From assembly GCA_021229015.1 (NCBI GenBank), contig CM037783.1:55045311-55109310 (forward strand): 64,000 nt of DNA, written 5' to 3'. The number at the start of each line of letters is the position of its first letter. The stretch's first letter is position 1. The notes beneath the pieces are model-generated. The model was not told the origin of the DNA. It ran no database searches and saw only the letters and a list, made by a program, of their open reading frames with translations. Both the position numbers and the translations under genes were made by a program. This document shows positions 1-11,800 of this stretch, piece after piece. This stretch comes from Solen grandis. Lineage: Eukaryota > Mollusca > Bivalvia > Adapedonta > Solenidae.

Positions 1-59
1 CACACACCACTCTGTACAGCATAACCTGCGAGTTGAACCTAACTGTAGTTATCCAATCA

Positions 60-160
60 CGGATTAGTCACGTGATAACCATCGCATGTAAACAATATGG
101 CGGTTTAAACGGCGAGTTTGGAGGTTTTGTGAGTCCGTAGCTGTAAAACTGGTGAAATTG
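60..160 (+). promoter_or_regulatory. Candidate promoter and 5' untranslated exon
   Basis: A CCAAT-type word (ATCCAATCAC), an E-box (GTCACGTGAT) and an AATATGGCGG word matching the YY1 consensus lie within 60 bases. A good splice donor follows at 160/161 (TTG|GTAAGC). The ATG inside the YY1-like word opens only a three-codon ORF, so this would be an untranslated first exon of a plus-strand transcript. It would sit inside the first intron of the minus-strand gene that starts at 934. The motifs are visible; promoter function is inference. Confidence 0.3.
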
Positions 161-793
161 GTAAGCTAAGACAATGATGTTGAATGAAATAGAAAGAAAA
201 ATATGTCTTCTTACTAGACATGCGTGGATTTTTATGTGTGCATCCTAGAACAATCCATTTGAACGGCCGAAACGAGGTAGGGGTATTGGTGTAAATTTCC
301 CAAAGCTTTTATATAAGGCCTGGGTAGAGAACCAGCAGAGGCCAATACGAAAAAAATAACCGGAGCGGATCTCAGTAGAGATTAGTTTTTCCCCCATTTT
401 CAAGCAAAATTCCCCCCTACAAACGAAGATGTAAAAGCTCACATAAATAACAAAAATGGTCAAGTGGTAGATTGGCATACTGTTTACCATTTTATTTCCA
501 TTTCAGTTTTACTCAATAAAGCTACTAGACAGGAACTATTTTGTACATTTTTACTAAAATAATCATTGCCGCGAAATTTGCCTAAAATTCCCCTAACAGG
601 AGAAAATGACACGAAAATCCGCCCCCCCCCCCCCCCACACACACACTCCTGAAAGTAGAGGTACTGTTCCCCCACAACAGAGAGTCCTGGAGATTTATGG
701 ATGCCGGGTCTGGTTCATACCCCACCCACAGCTTTTTCAATGATGACAAGCATATTTGAGATAACAATAACTTATAATTATTTTTACACTTAC

Positions 794-934
794 GTCGAAA
801 TTATACGGCATTGAGAAATTTTGACATGTGTATTCTGCATTATTGAAGGATGAGTCTATGTTAGGAAGCAAACTGCCTCCAAACATTCCATTGAATTCAG
901 TTTTCTTCACACCGCATACATCGGCGAGAGCCAT
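794..934 (-). CDS. First coding exon of an unrecognised gene running off the left edge
   Basis: The minus strand opens with an ATG at 934-932 in the context AAAATGG and reads 47 codons (MALADVCGVKKTEF... to ...MPYNFD). It ends at a consensus donor (GAC|GTAAGTG) in phase 0. The upstream sequence contains short GC-richer words such as CGGCGATAACTTCGTC, as expected near a promoter. No signal peptide or membrane segment is visible and I do not recognise the family. No convincing next exon lies in 1-793, so the rest is outside the window. The gene is divergent from the ITFG1-like gene, with the transposon block between them. The donor and codon content favour a real exon; the product is unknown. 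Confidence 0.5.
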
Positions 935-1432
935 TTTGCTTTATATTTGACGAAGTTATCGCCCCTAACAAATGGGCGCACTTGTTTCTAGAAAAGATGA
1001 GATTCAAAATGAAAGCGCTGATAGCGCAGTCAGCCCAATGTTTCTTAACGTGTAATAATAATGATTTTGTTACAAATCATATAACACGATGTATGGGTAT
1101 AATGAGGCATTTAAGGAAAAGCCGACGAATTAAAGATTGCTATAATTATTTCTCATGTTCTTCGTTTATATAACTCTTTGGACTCAGAAGCATTGGAATA
1201 GAATAGAAGATACCTTTATGAAACCAATCAAGGGTCATACAGTATGACTATATAATATAATCGCCATTTTAAAACATAATGCATGTAACACAATATATCA
1301 ACCATCAATTAAGTATGGTAGAAATAAGGACATAAAACTAACTAAAGCTTAATTCGAATATTCAGATCACAAATAACATAAACGTTATATAATGTCAACA
1401 TAAGAAGTAAATAAGACCAAATTCTACTGAAC
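935..1432. other. Intergenic stretch, nothing recognised
   Basis: AT-rich sequence upstream of the minus-strand exon. A 63-codon plus-strand frame at 982-1173 has no family signature or splice context, and I treat it as chance. Confidence 0.4.
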
Positions 1433-1444
1433 CAGGCCCGGATC

Positions 1445-1446
<2 letters not shown>
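1428..1446 (+). repeat. Left target duplication and terminal inverted repeat of the outer transposon
   Basis: TGAAC followed by the 14-bp end CAGGCCCGGATCCA. The matching inverted end and TGAAC lie at 8266-8284. Confidence 0.65.
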
Positions 1447-1478
<32 letters not shown>

Positions 1479-3528
1479 CGAGGGGCCTTGGCCCCCCAGC
1501 TTCCCTGGTCATACATTTTTCCAGTACATCATAGTAGTGTAGTCTAGAGGAAATCCCCATCGTGGGCCCCCATACTGAAACACCCGCATTACCACCTGAC
1601 CTGCCAGACTCCTATTGTCTTATGGCCCCCTGCTGTTAATGTGCAGGTAATCCGAACCGGCAGTCATCCATGACAGTGTGATAAGCATGTGTTTACATCA
1701 CGTGATAATTTTGTCTCATATGTTATGTATTGTTTGTAATGCTAATGCTTCCTACATGTGTAGGACTTATGCAATGTTTGTAAATAAAATCGGTAAATCG
1801 AAAATCGGTAAATCGGGTACTGCGGACACGTTCACTGATTGAGAGAAATTTACGTGGCATCTAATAATTGGGAAAAATCGGCAATTACCTAAAGTTTGTA
1901 TCAGTTACAACTATAAACTATTCTAAGCAAATGCAGTTTAAGAAATAGCTTAATAATAGTTAAGCTAAAAACAACAACTAAGCTGGACATTAAAATGTAA
2001 TTAGCATCGAAACAATTTCTCTAGAGCCAAAAAGAATTCATAATAATATAATAAAACTACTTTGACGAAATCTACGCAATTCACGTTTCTCTTCATGTAT
2101 AATGTTTTAAATCTTGCATTAAAAGCGGGCTAATTAGCTGCTGGCTGGTTAATGAACTATCAGGTATGAAAAATTGCCAATTTCGTTTTTGAAAAAGTTA
2201 AAAAGGTAATGATGTTTTGTTTTTGTTTTTTTTGCTGTAGCAAACCTCAGATTAGATGCATACCTATCGCTAGCCATGCAAATTAAACTTAATCAGAAAT
2301 GGGTTGTGTTTCTAAATATCATCAGCTTTACTATTTTTACGTAACTTTTTAAAGTATTATTTTTATGAAACTAACTCCTAAATATTTTTTCCCGAAAGGA
2401 ATAAATACAAACAGCAGGCCGATACATCATCATGTTCACTTTTGAATATTTACGCATATAATAACCTACATGTACGTGCATTCATGGTCTCTTAATAAAG
2501 AGACCCTGGTGTATTTTAAATTTATAAAAATCATGAATATGAAATGAAAGAATTTGAAAATTTCAATCTGCCAAATTTTGGGACAATCCATATTTTGGGA
2601 CAATGTATATGTAGATTATGCATGATCACTAATTCAAATCAAATCCAGGTAATCAGTCATTGAGCGGTGTCTTCCCAACTGTCCCACTTTTATAGACAGA
2701 TATCATTTGACAGACAGATATCATTTATTCACTCAAGTACAATTGTACAATATGAGGATTTTCCATTATAGCGAATATAAACAGTATAGTTTCCAGTAGT
2801 AAACATACAAATAAGTGCAAAATTCTGCTCAATATCAAACATCTATATGACATACAGAAAGGAGCATATGATTTACATGTATTCATGTATATATGTATGT
2901 ATATTCATATTCTTTTGGTTTAAATTTGTTAAGACTTGATGGGGGAATTCATGTGGATACAATTTTTGAACAATCTAAGCATACATTAAGAAATAAACAC
3001 ATGAACATGTTTAAAAGAATTTACAGATGAGCTGTTACAATGAGATATTGACATTCAACATAAACTTGAGATGGCCCCTTGAATAAAAAATCGTTAGCAC
3101 GTGTGTCTATATATAGATCAAGACCTTGGATAAAAGTATGCATTTAACTCATACTTCACACTTTAACTTGCCATTTACATTAAAATTATTTCATGAGATG
3201 TGAAACAAAGATTTCAAGTGCTGGGCAATTTAGGAAGTATAATAAGAATATACACTTGAATAGCAACTTTGGTATATGTATAAATAGGACCTATTTACGG
3301 AATCAATCAGCTGTTTGTTTATTTTGGTTTGAGCACATGTGTAATCCATTCAAAAACAAAAACAAAAAAAAACAAAAAAACTGTGACGCTGGAGATTTCG
3401 TATTTGGATATCGTATTTTGAAGCAATGTTGTGTACATTTGGATTTATTTGACTACATAGGTAAGCAGTTAGCTTTTTATTTCTATAACTGACTATATGT
3501 TATGGTAGATATACTAATAGTATCCAGT

Positions 3529-4066
3529 TCAGAATTTCGCTAAAACTATACGAATAAATTTACAGAGATTCTGGAGCTTTGTTCCGTTCGATTCATTCAT
3601 GATGTTTGCAAAACTGTGATCACTATCTACTAAGCTAAACCCATTTAGGTACTTGACACGTTGATCACGGAAAAAAACTACAATTGAAAATATAGTGTCT
3701 TTCTGTACCAGGGGAATCACTTGTACACAGAGGACAAGTTCTATCTAAAAAAGCAGTACCATCATAACGTCCCGTCTCCGACGGGAGTTTTGTGTTACAC
3801 GTTCTGAATTTAAAGAGTGTTAGATAGTCATTGCGTGGGATTAGGTTAAGGTAGTTTTCGTAACTTAGTGATGTTTTAAAGCTGTTATATGTACGACCTT
3901 TGTTAGAAATTTGCATTTGATCGTGCCATGATTGTTTATATTGGTCAATAAGAGTAAGTTTAATACGCGAAGGAGTACTTTTATTGACAGAAGTATTTTG
4001 AAAACAGTAAAAATCAAGGTGGGACAGTTGGGAATCATGCTTAATTGGATAACAATAGACTGTCAT
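3529..4066 (-). pseudogene. LINE reverse-transcriptase C-terminal remnant
   Basis: The minus strand encodes 133 codons (4066-3665). A shifted frame (3720-3529) continues them and ends in a run like ...KLQNLCKFIRIVL. The visible signature is typical of the C-terminal end of non-LTR reverse transcriptases: a KFRTCNTKLPSE segment, then C-P-L-C (TCPLCTSD), then ERHYIFNCSFF, that is, a C-x2-C...H...C knuckle. The polymerase and endonuclease domains are absent, and a frameshift lies near 3665-3720. It sits inside the MULE and was either inserted there or carried along. The exact clade cannot be told from this part. Confidence 0.6.
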
Positions 4067-4164
4067 GGATGAGTGACTATAGTCTTTACCTAAATGGATG
4101 GAATATTTCAGTGCAATTATTTGTCTTATTGTCTTATATTATTAAGAGCAATTTGCAATAGTAT

Positions 4165-4300
4165 TTATGGTTAGTAATATATTGCATTAGTATTTATAAT
4201 AAGTTATATGCTATTAGCAAAATTATTTATAATAAGTATTTATAATACTTATTATGTTTTAGGATGTTGTCAGTATTCTCTCTCTCTCTCTCTGAAATGA
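4165..4300. repeat. AT-rich imperfect repeat and short (TC)n tract
   Basis: Words such as AGTATTTATAATAAG recur several times between 4165 and 4255, followed by an 18-base TC microsatellite near 4275-4293. It lies downstream of the transposase stop codon. Confidence 0.5.
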
Positions 4301-4485
4301 AGAAAACAAACTCTTTATGTTTTCATATATTTATTATTTTTATTTCATGTGTCATGAACAAATCAAATAAAGACAGGGCTATATTCGGATGTGGTACAAT
4401 TTATTGTATTTTGTTTTAATTTGAAAACAAGCATTTCATTTAAACAACTGTGACATTCCACCCTACTGATCTGTTCTATACAGAG

Positions 4486-5895
4486 TTACTCGTCAAACCG
4501 AATCAAATGCGATGCACAATCGGCATACTCCATCACAGTGATTTCTTCAGCCATGTACTTGTGTTTCAGGGCAGACAGTCTCTGTTCAAGTTGTCGGTAT
4601 TTCCTCCTCTTCTTTTCTCTCACTCCTCCGGCACTGTGCTGAAGAATTTTGATAGCATTGGCAGCTTCAATCCTTTGTATTGTTTCCAAGAACTTGTAAA
4701 TGTTCGGATGTGACTGTCTCATACTTTTCTTTAGTTTGTTGTGCCAGCCTTCCAAGTTGTTTGTTGTTCTTGGTCCTTCTGTCTCGAAATGGTTCCAGTT
4801 GTCCTTGTCTCCCTCAACCCAATGTTCAGTGACATAGTCTGTGAACCTTGAAACATCCACTGGAATCTCTGCATTTTCAGCATCCGTCAGTGCGACAAAC
4901 CACACATCTTCAACATGTTGTATGGGGACTAGAGGCAGAACTGCAGCTCTTCTTCCTAGTTTCTTAAAGTCCTCATTCTCAGAATACAGTCCAACTAAGC
5001 CAAGCTTCTGTATCTTCCGCCAAACACACTGTGTGTAATGAAAAAAACACCCTTTCACATTCACATTTGGAAACACTCTGCGAGCTGCCTGCTTGGTTGC
5101 TGCCTCAAAGTCTATCAGGAGTGTGTCTGGTCCCAGTTCCATTCCTATTTCCCTGCATTTCTGTTGAAGATGTTGAAAAAGTCTGCAGTAAATCCTTTCA
5201 CTTTTTCCAGGCAGAAGGGCAAACACTAACGGATACATGTGTCCATCAATATATCCATGGAGTGTGTAGACCTGGCTGAATATGTCTGGGCACACATAAA
5301 ATGTTCCGTCTCCATATATGGTTGGGTTCTGTGCCAGATGCTGGAGATTTGTTCTTGTAGCAAAAATCAGCATCCTGTTGTCATTCTCTGCCTCATCAAC
5401 CAGTAGGAACTGCTCACCAGTGTGCGTTTCAGTCCATTTTCCATCCAAATCTATGTCACTCCTGGACTTTGGTATCCCCGGTCTCAATGCACCTCTTTCC
5501 CTGTATAGAGATGACTTGGTGGAGGGGAAGGTTGGTAATCCTTTGCAGACTTGTTCTGCATCTTCGTCCCATTCTCTGTCTCTCAGACTGGATATGACTT
5601 CTTCATATATTGACGGAATCGGCGTGGTTTCTTCGCGTGCCCTCTTTCGCATGAGTTGATTTATTTCATGGCGCTTCAGTTCCATGTGTTCGGCTGCATG
5701 ATTATGGGTATTGGTCACAGAAACTGGAATGTTGTCAGCTGTTGTGATTTTAGCAGAACAGGTTCGGACATGACAGACCCAGTACACCCTTGTTGGTTTT
5801 CGGTTTTTGACCTGGTATCTGAATCCATTGTAAACCAGACTATCACCACCACGTTGGTTCTTGACAAACTGCACACTCACTTGTGCATTTGCCAT
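4486..5895 (-). CDS. MULE transposase with N-terminal FLYWCH zinc finger
   Basis: Single-exon 469-aa ORF, start ATG at 5895. Residues about 10-66 form a FLYWCH-type zinc finger: F25, Y27, W39, C41-x4-C46 and H64-x-H66. Residues about 190-390 are a MULE transposase core of the RNase H-like DDE type. The likely acidic triad is D196 (in IYGDGTF), D262 (in LLIDFEA) and E382 (in NNLEGWHN). The family's C-x2-H signature is present at C283/H286 (GCFFHYTQ). The C-terminus is basic and helical. The protein would bind the element's inverted ends and catalyse cut-and-paste transposition in the nucleus. There is no stop or frameshift, and the ORF lies wholly between matched terminal repeats, so I call it an intact transposon gene rather than a domesticated host gene. 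FLYWCH-MULE fusions are known in animals. Confidence 0.9.
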   Translation of the reverse strand: MANAQVSVQFVKNQRGGDSLVYNGFRYQVKNRKPTRVYWVCHVRTCSAKITTADNIPVSVTNTHNHAAEHMELKRHEINQLMRKRAREETTPIPSIYEEVISSLRDREWDEDAEQVCKGLPTFPSTKSSLYRERGALRPGIPKSRSDIDLDGKWTETHTGEQFLLVDEAENDNRMLIFATRTNLQHLAQNPTIYGDGTFYVCPDIFSQVYTLHGYIDGHMYPLVFALLPGKSERIYCRLFQHLQQKCREIGMELGPDTLLIDFEAATKQAARRVFPNVNVKGCFFHYTQCVWRKIQKLGLVGLYSENEDFKKLGRRAAVLPLVPIQHVEDVWFVALTDAENAEIPVDVSRFTDYVTEHWVEGDKDNWNHFETEGPRTTNNLEGWHNKLKKSMRQSHPNIYKFLETIQRIEAANAIKILQHSAGGVREKKRRKYRQLEQRLSALKHKYMAEEITVMEYADCASHLIRFDE

Positions 5896-7259
5896 TTTAG
5901 CTTATAATTTCAGACGATGTTACTTAGTGAAATTTTACTATCAAATGAAGACATTTACATCAGAATGTAAATATATTGTATCTGATACAGTTCAGTTCAT
6001 TAATGAGATATCACAGTTTGAAAGTCACAATAAATTGATAACCAAAAATGTTAATTACTTCAAATCAAATTGTTTACCTTAAGTAGTAAACTGCTAGATC
6101 AAAGGACTTGTTTGTATTTCTTAATCCAATCACTTAGCAATATATACAGGATAAATGGACTTTAGTTGGACCAATCAATTAACACAATTTAAAGAAAAAA
6201 GTAGCAGAGGTGATAATTATCTTAATAAGTTCAAATTATTTTTTATCTTTATCAATTCACATAAGCTTTAAAGCCAGAGATCAAAGGAATGCATGTTTAC
6301 ACTATAAATTACAATTAATTTAGTAACCCTAATTAATGGACCTTAATAAACACATTTTAGAAAGAAATAATACAATATAACTAAAACATGAAATTTTACC
6401 TCTTAAAATACAAAATCAAAAAAAAAATCAGAAACAAAATCAGATAATACAACTTCAATTCATTTTAATGTGTTGTAGTTTGAAATAGATTATAATCCCT
6501 TATCAAAACACACCCAGCAAGGTGCTAAAAATCTTGAGTGGGACAGTTGGGAAACAAAATATCAAAAAGTGGGACAGTTGGGCATAAACCCATTGAGCAA
6601 TGTTAGTGATAAGTCGATGAATACGAAATACTAATGCACAGAAAACACAACTTATGTGCGAAATAAAACGGATATTAAAGAGTTCATATTAAATATTAAC
6701 ATATTTTATTACTGAATATTGTTTGTTTTGTTACTGATTTAACACGCAGAAGGGGCCCATGCAACCGCCCGACCCTAAAACGTACGCCTGATTTTTTTTT
6801 ATCTGGGAAGTCTGTGTGTGAAGGCTGCTTGCAGATCGACAATTAGACTGTCAAGATTACCAGGTTCGAACCTAATACAGCATATACCCGGTATTCTCTT
6901 CAACATATTTGACAAAATATGTTTAAAGTGATTTTTTCCCTCAGATTTAAACAAAACTGTCTTTTACAATGTTGAGTCTAAAACTGATGACAATTCAAAG
7001 CATTCAAAGCATTCACTAATTGATAATGTACAAAAGTCACTTTATCTTTTCTTTTTTTTTTCTTTTTTTTTTTGGGGGGGGGGGGGGGGGTGTTCCAAAA
7101 AGCACTTATTTTTTTATGCCAGTCTCCACCCCCCCGCCCCCTTTCTACCGTCATTTTTTGAATACAACTGTAGTCAAATACTATTACACAGCAGTTATTC
7201 AAAAACATGGCTTTGCGATGGTAAATATAAAATTATATCGCTCAAGGCTCAGTCCCAAT

Positions 7260-8060
7260 TGACATTTTTCCCTAGGGAATGTACTCCCGATGGAAATTGA
7301 TGACCTTCGGGAGGCGTCGGGAACAGGTTCCCGTGTCCCGGAAGATTCGAAAGCGTTACGAGCCATGTGGAGTCATTGGGAGGCTTCGGGGAAACCAGGC
7401 CGGGGAAACATAAGCATAGCTTCCCGGAAGCTCCTTGGAAGCATTCATGGAGATTCCGCGAAATATTTTTTCCTCCGAGAAACTCCAGGCTTCGGTGATG
7501 TCTCGAAGGTACGGAGACCTTTCTGTGACACATTCCAGATCTTGTGATAGAATCTCAGAATATTCGCAAGAAAATCGGCAAGCGCACTCTAAACGTTTTT
7601 GCTTTTTTTGGTCAACTTTAGACTGAGACGGTGAAAAAGGCCATGGGGCATTGCTGGGGGCATCCTCATAAACCCCCGAAAGTCTACCCAGAATTTTGTC
7701 CATCACCAAATTCTCATAATCTCCATAACCTTCCCGAGGCACCTAGGATGGTCCAATAAAATGATACATCCCCTAATCTACGGGGATATTCCCCCGATGA
7801 TGTTTCAAGTTCGATGAAGCTGCGATTCACCTTCCCCGATCATCGGATAAATTTCACGAGCATCTGGAGCCATCCCCGATAATACAAGGCCATTAAATGT
7901 ACCATAACCGAAACATCAGTGAACGTTTCAACGGACCAATCCCAAAGCTTCTCATAGGACTGCTCCATCTTTTGGGCTCAAACATCTGATGCCATCGGGA
8001 GAAAATCTGTGTATTTCCACAACGCCGATGATTTTTCTCTAGTGGGACCTAGGCATTAGA
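7260..8060. other. GC-richer patch of unknown origin
   Basis: Base composition changes sharply against the AT-rich surroundings. Words such as TTCGGGAGG, CTTCGGGG, CCGGAAG and CCCCGAT recur on both strands. The overlapping frames in this patch on both strands show no family signature and no splice structure. It lies inside the outer transposon and may be part of its interior. Confidence 0.3.
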
Positions 8061-8584
8061 TCCATATGGTCTTCAAGTTTCAAAAAAAGAAAGAAAAGAA
8101 AAGCACATTAAAACCTTCACTTGTATCCCCAGATACTCTTCAGAATGCATCTCCATCACAATAAAAACCTTTTTTTTTCCAGGGAAGCATGCCCCCGGAC
8201 ACCCCCCCTCCCGCTTGCACTCACGTCACATTCAGACTTTGGCCCCCCAAGTGGTGGAAAAATTCTGGATCCGGGCCTGTGAACTATCAGTTAGATAAAG
8301 CACAACTTCATGATAACCAGATATGTGAATACCTAGAATGTAGCTTCGTGATTATAAAACATGATTAGTAGACCTACATGTACATTATAAACAATTAATT
8401 ACACCAAACATTCAACGGTCTGGCAAATTCCTGTTAGCTGAAAGAACAGAAATGTCTAGGTCCCCAACAGGGGTTTGACAACATAGGAAGATAGATAGAT
8501 AGATTCTTTTATTATAAATCTCGAGTAGATATTTAGAAAATATATTCAAAATTCTGGAGTCGGTGATCATCCAGTTATGAAACT

Positions 8585-8740
8585 TTCTCTGTCTCTCTCT
8601 CTCTCTTTCTCTCTAGTCGTCCTTCCATTTAGAGATGTTAGCACTAAACGGATTTACATATGAAAAATAATTTTAAATTGGAAATCCTCATTTGTTTCAG
8701 TAACACCACATGTGCTCTCTTTCTCTCTCTCTCTCTGTCT
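8585..8740. repeat. Two (TC)n microsatellite tracts upstream of the ITFG1-like gene
   Basis: Pyrimidine tracts of TCTCTC at about 8590-8615 and 8717-8740 lie 140-290 bases before the start codon. They may lie in or near the promoter; no function can be shown. Confidence 0.5.
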
Positions 8741-8878
8741 GCTACAAATTCAGTCTTTCATGTCGCGCGGAATCGGAAATAAAATAACTGGAACTCTAAC
8801 AACAGTAACTCCCGACCAGAAACAAGTGCGCCAGTGCGCAAGGGAGATAACCACTATAGGATTGAAGCAAAAGCAAAA

Positions 8879-11800
8879 ATGAGTGTCATACTTCTCTCGT
8901 TTTGTATCGTCTTGTCGTGTATTTCATCCTCTTATTCACTGACAGATCTAACCGAAGAGGTTTTTGGAGGCGACAATCATGAATTTATCGCTGCTTTCGG
9001 AGATTACAACGCGGATAAACATACAGACATCTTCGCGATTTCTCAAGATGGTAATGGACTTACAGTCATGAGTCACAATGTATTTGAATGAATTTAATTC
9101 AATACAAACATTTTCACATGAGATACATTCACATATTTAATTGGTTCTAATTTTCATGATGGTCCATTTGTTCCATGGTGTGTGCCAGTGTAACAGACAT
9201 ATTAAAAGATCTTCATTGTGGAAGCTTTGGAAAACACGTCCCCAAAAATTACAGCTGACCATACTCCACAATATCACTAACCTTTACTTAGATCTCAGTA
9301 GAGATTACAATATCACTAGTCATTTAGTTGCAATTGAACCATCTTTATATCTTATTGATTAATCCTTGATAACTATGCCAAGATTCAGCCACAGCAATAT
9401 AGAAACTTTTTTTACTGTACTTTTATAATGATAATAAATATGGCTTCTTCCCTCACAATATTCCAAAATGGAACAAACTACCAGCATCAATAGCAGTGGG
9501 CTTTGCAACCTGACCTAGGAGACTTCTGTTCTCCTAGTTGCCAGGTAGTTCCGAGGTTTGCACCCAAGTTCTGCCATGGAAGTTGGAAAGGTCTTTTCCA
9601 GATGGCTAATCCCGAAGCTGGAATTGAACTCAGGACCCTCCGTGTGCAAATTGGACACACTAACAGGTTGCCACAAAAGATGGCAAGGTAGTACAAGTGC
9701 CGTTTTATAACTCTACTACATACTACCCCCTCCTTTCAAGAATCTGTCCTCAGATTCCTGGAGTATGAAGGTCTGTGGGACTTTCTAAGGGTGACATTCC
9801 TTCTACATCTGTGGGTTTTTAACAATGGGCACCAAATTTAACCAAGTAAAATCCTACTGCCCCAAGTTGGAATCAAACTCGGGACCCTTGGTATGCAAAT
9901 CAGACACTCTACCATGTCTCGACAAAAGCTAGCCCCTTGGCAAGATAGTACAAGTGCCATTTTATACCTCTATTACATTATGAAATAGCAACTAGGATTT
10001 TTTTTTCTTGATTTCTCACTTTTTATCTTTTTTGCATCTTGACCGTTAATATCCTCTAGATAGTCAATTTTTGAACAACCAAAGACAAGAATTCAATAAC
10101 ATTTAGTGGACACTGGTAAGATTTAGTACTGAGAAGAAATATTAGGTATATCTTTTTTATAAGTGTATTCTGTTTGTTTTTTTACATAGTTATGTTCCCT
10201 TTTTTAAAACAAAATTCCTGTCTATTTTTCAAAGTCTGCTTGCTTGAATTGAATGGACTACAGTGGAGATTTTATTACAAACAGAGATGCAAGTAGTATT
10301 TGTTGAACCAAACTTGTTGGTTATTTTTTTTATCCCGTAGTTGTTCTATCTTTTATTAGCAAATTCTTGTCTGCGATGTTTCTCAGGAAACATGCAATAA
10401 ATTTCATTATTATTTCACCTAACACTAAGTGTCAATAAAGAACCAGTTATATCCAAGATAGAAATTGTTTACAGCACAGACTATTTTTCGAATTAAGATG
10501 ATCAAGTATATCTTAATGAATTTCCTTTTTATTACTAGGTAAGCCAACTTAAAATATGAAGCTGTCTTTTGCATATGAATCAGATCTGCTGACCTACTTA
10601 AAAACTTTAAATTGAAACAGGCTTATATTGTCTTAATAACCTTACAGGATCATCAGTGTTCGTGTACTTGGCTGACCAAGCAGAAAAGAAATTTTCAAAG
10701 GAGACTGTGCTCCCAAACACCAGTTTCCAGAGTGACTCCAAGATAGTGGGAATTGTTCCTGCAGACTTCGATGGAGACCTTCAGATGGACCTTCTGGTGT
10801 GCATCCAAAATAAGTCACAGACCAATGTTTCGCCACGCATATTTTGGGCATCAGGTGATTTATTTTCATTGGTAACATATATATGTGTGTGATTTTTGGT
10901 GCATGAAATTGATTTTTGCCGATTTGCCAAACAAATTAAAATGGTAATGATTTCGTTTTAATGGTACAATGAAAATGCATTAATAGTGAATAAGGCTTTA
11001 TTTATCTATTTTATGTATAAGAAACAAATAAAAAAGACTTCACTTTAAGTTTTACCATCACAGTGAGTATATCAAGTCATATAGAGACCTTCAGCTAATT
11101 ACAAGTGGAGGAGAACCTCAGGTGCACAGAGATCCCCAGGTAGAACCACCAGTTTTCTACAAGACGGCTGGAAATAAAGTAACTGTTACATGTACTGGTA
11201 ATCATATTGTTTGAATTTTTGGTCCCCACTGTTTATTGATTTTAATATATCTTTTTATGTTGCAGGGGGATATTTAATCCTGCCAGATATGGTGGACCAG
11301 CCTCTTGTTCTTGAGTAAGTACTTCTATTAGACTCCCGTTGGTCCCATTTTTGTGTCACCTGCTGTAAGCAGAGGTGACACATAGGGATCACTTTTCGTC
11401 TCTGTCCATCTGTCCGTCACACTTTTTCCGTCATGTTTCAGCAGGTGACACACGTGTTCCAGAGAACACTCTTGTTTTTATTGTTGGAATAGATAAATAC
11501 AAACATGTGCTTTAATTGAGCTTCCTATGCTTATGTAGGCTACCTGATGAAAATGCTAAAATATTTAAGCACTTAAATTTCTGTAGATTCTTTTATACTT
11601 AGGTTCCCCCTGGACATTTTTTTAGTTCCTCTTTTCCAAAGAAAAAAATGAGCTATTTTCATGACCTTCTCCTTTGTGTCAGTGTTGGTTTAGGTCTTTG
11701 CTCAGACCCATTTCTGTTAAACCATCAAACACTTCAGACTTGACAAAACAGGCTTGTCAATAGTTTTTGTCGGTTAAGTGATTGGGCATTTGCTTCTTGA

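Larger units (their letters stand above)
2666..6590 (-). mobile_element. MULE (Mutator-like) DNA transposon with intact transposase
   Basis: The element is 3925 bp long. The left end (2666 onward, GGTGTCTTCCCAACTGTCCC) and the reverse complement of the right end (6590 downward, GGTTTATGCCCAACTGTCCC) agree at 23 of the first 26 positions. The direct 8-bp flank CATTGAGC appears at 2658-2665 and 6591-6598. Weaker similarity continues inward to about 75 bp, with CACTCAAG on both sides. The right end carries a second copy of the core word 34 bp inside (6539-6552). The element encodes the FLYWCH/MULE protein at 4486-5895 on the minus strand and contains a LINE remnant at about 3529-4066. An uninterrupted ORF with well-matched ends suggests fairly recent insertion. 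Confidence 0.85.
1433..8279. mobile_element. Large inverted-terminal-repeat DNA transposon, hAT-like, containing nested elements
   Basis: The left end at 1433 reads CAGGCCCGGATCCA, and the right end at 8266-8279 reads the reverse complement, TGGATCCGGGCCTG. Both ends are directly flanked by TGAAC (1428-1432 and 8280-8284), a perfect 5-bp target-site duplication. CAGG-type ends with a 5-bp duplication would fit the hAT5 group, but no transposase of this outer element is recognisable, so the superfamily is inference. G/C homopolymer runs sit just inside both ends (1449-1478 and around 8190-8205). The interior was invaded by the MULE at 2666-6590. It also holds a poly-G/poly-C patch (7070-7140) and an odd GC-richer stretch (7260-8060). 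Confidence 0.65.

Noticed and set aside
5318..5659. Plus-strand frames across the transposase
   Set aside because: Antisense shadows of the MULE ORF, which carries the catalytic and zinc-binding residues.
11090..11210. Possible extra ITFG1-like exon (GGTGCACAGAGATCCCC region)
   Set aside because: Exons 2 and 3 already join in phase and match the family without it; no homologous residues are missing there.
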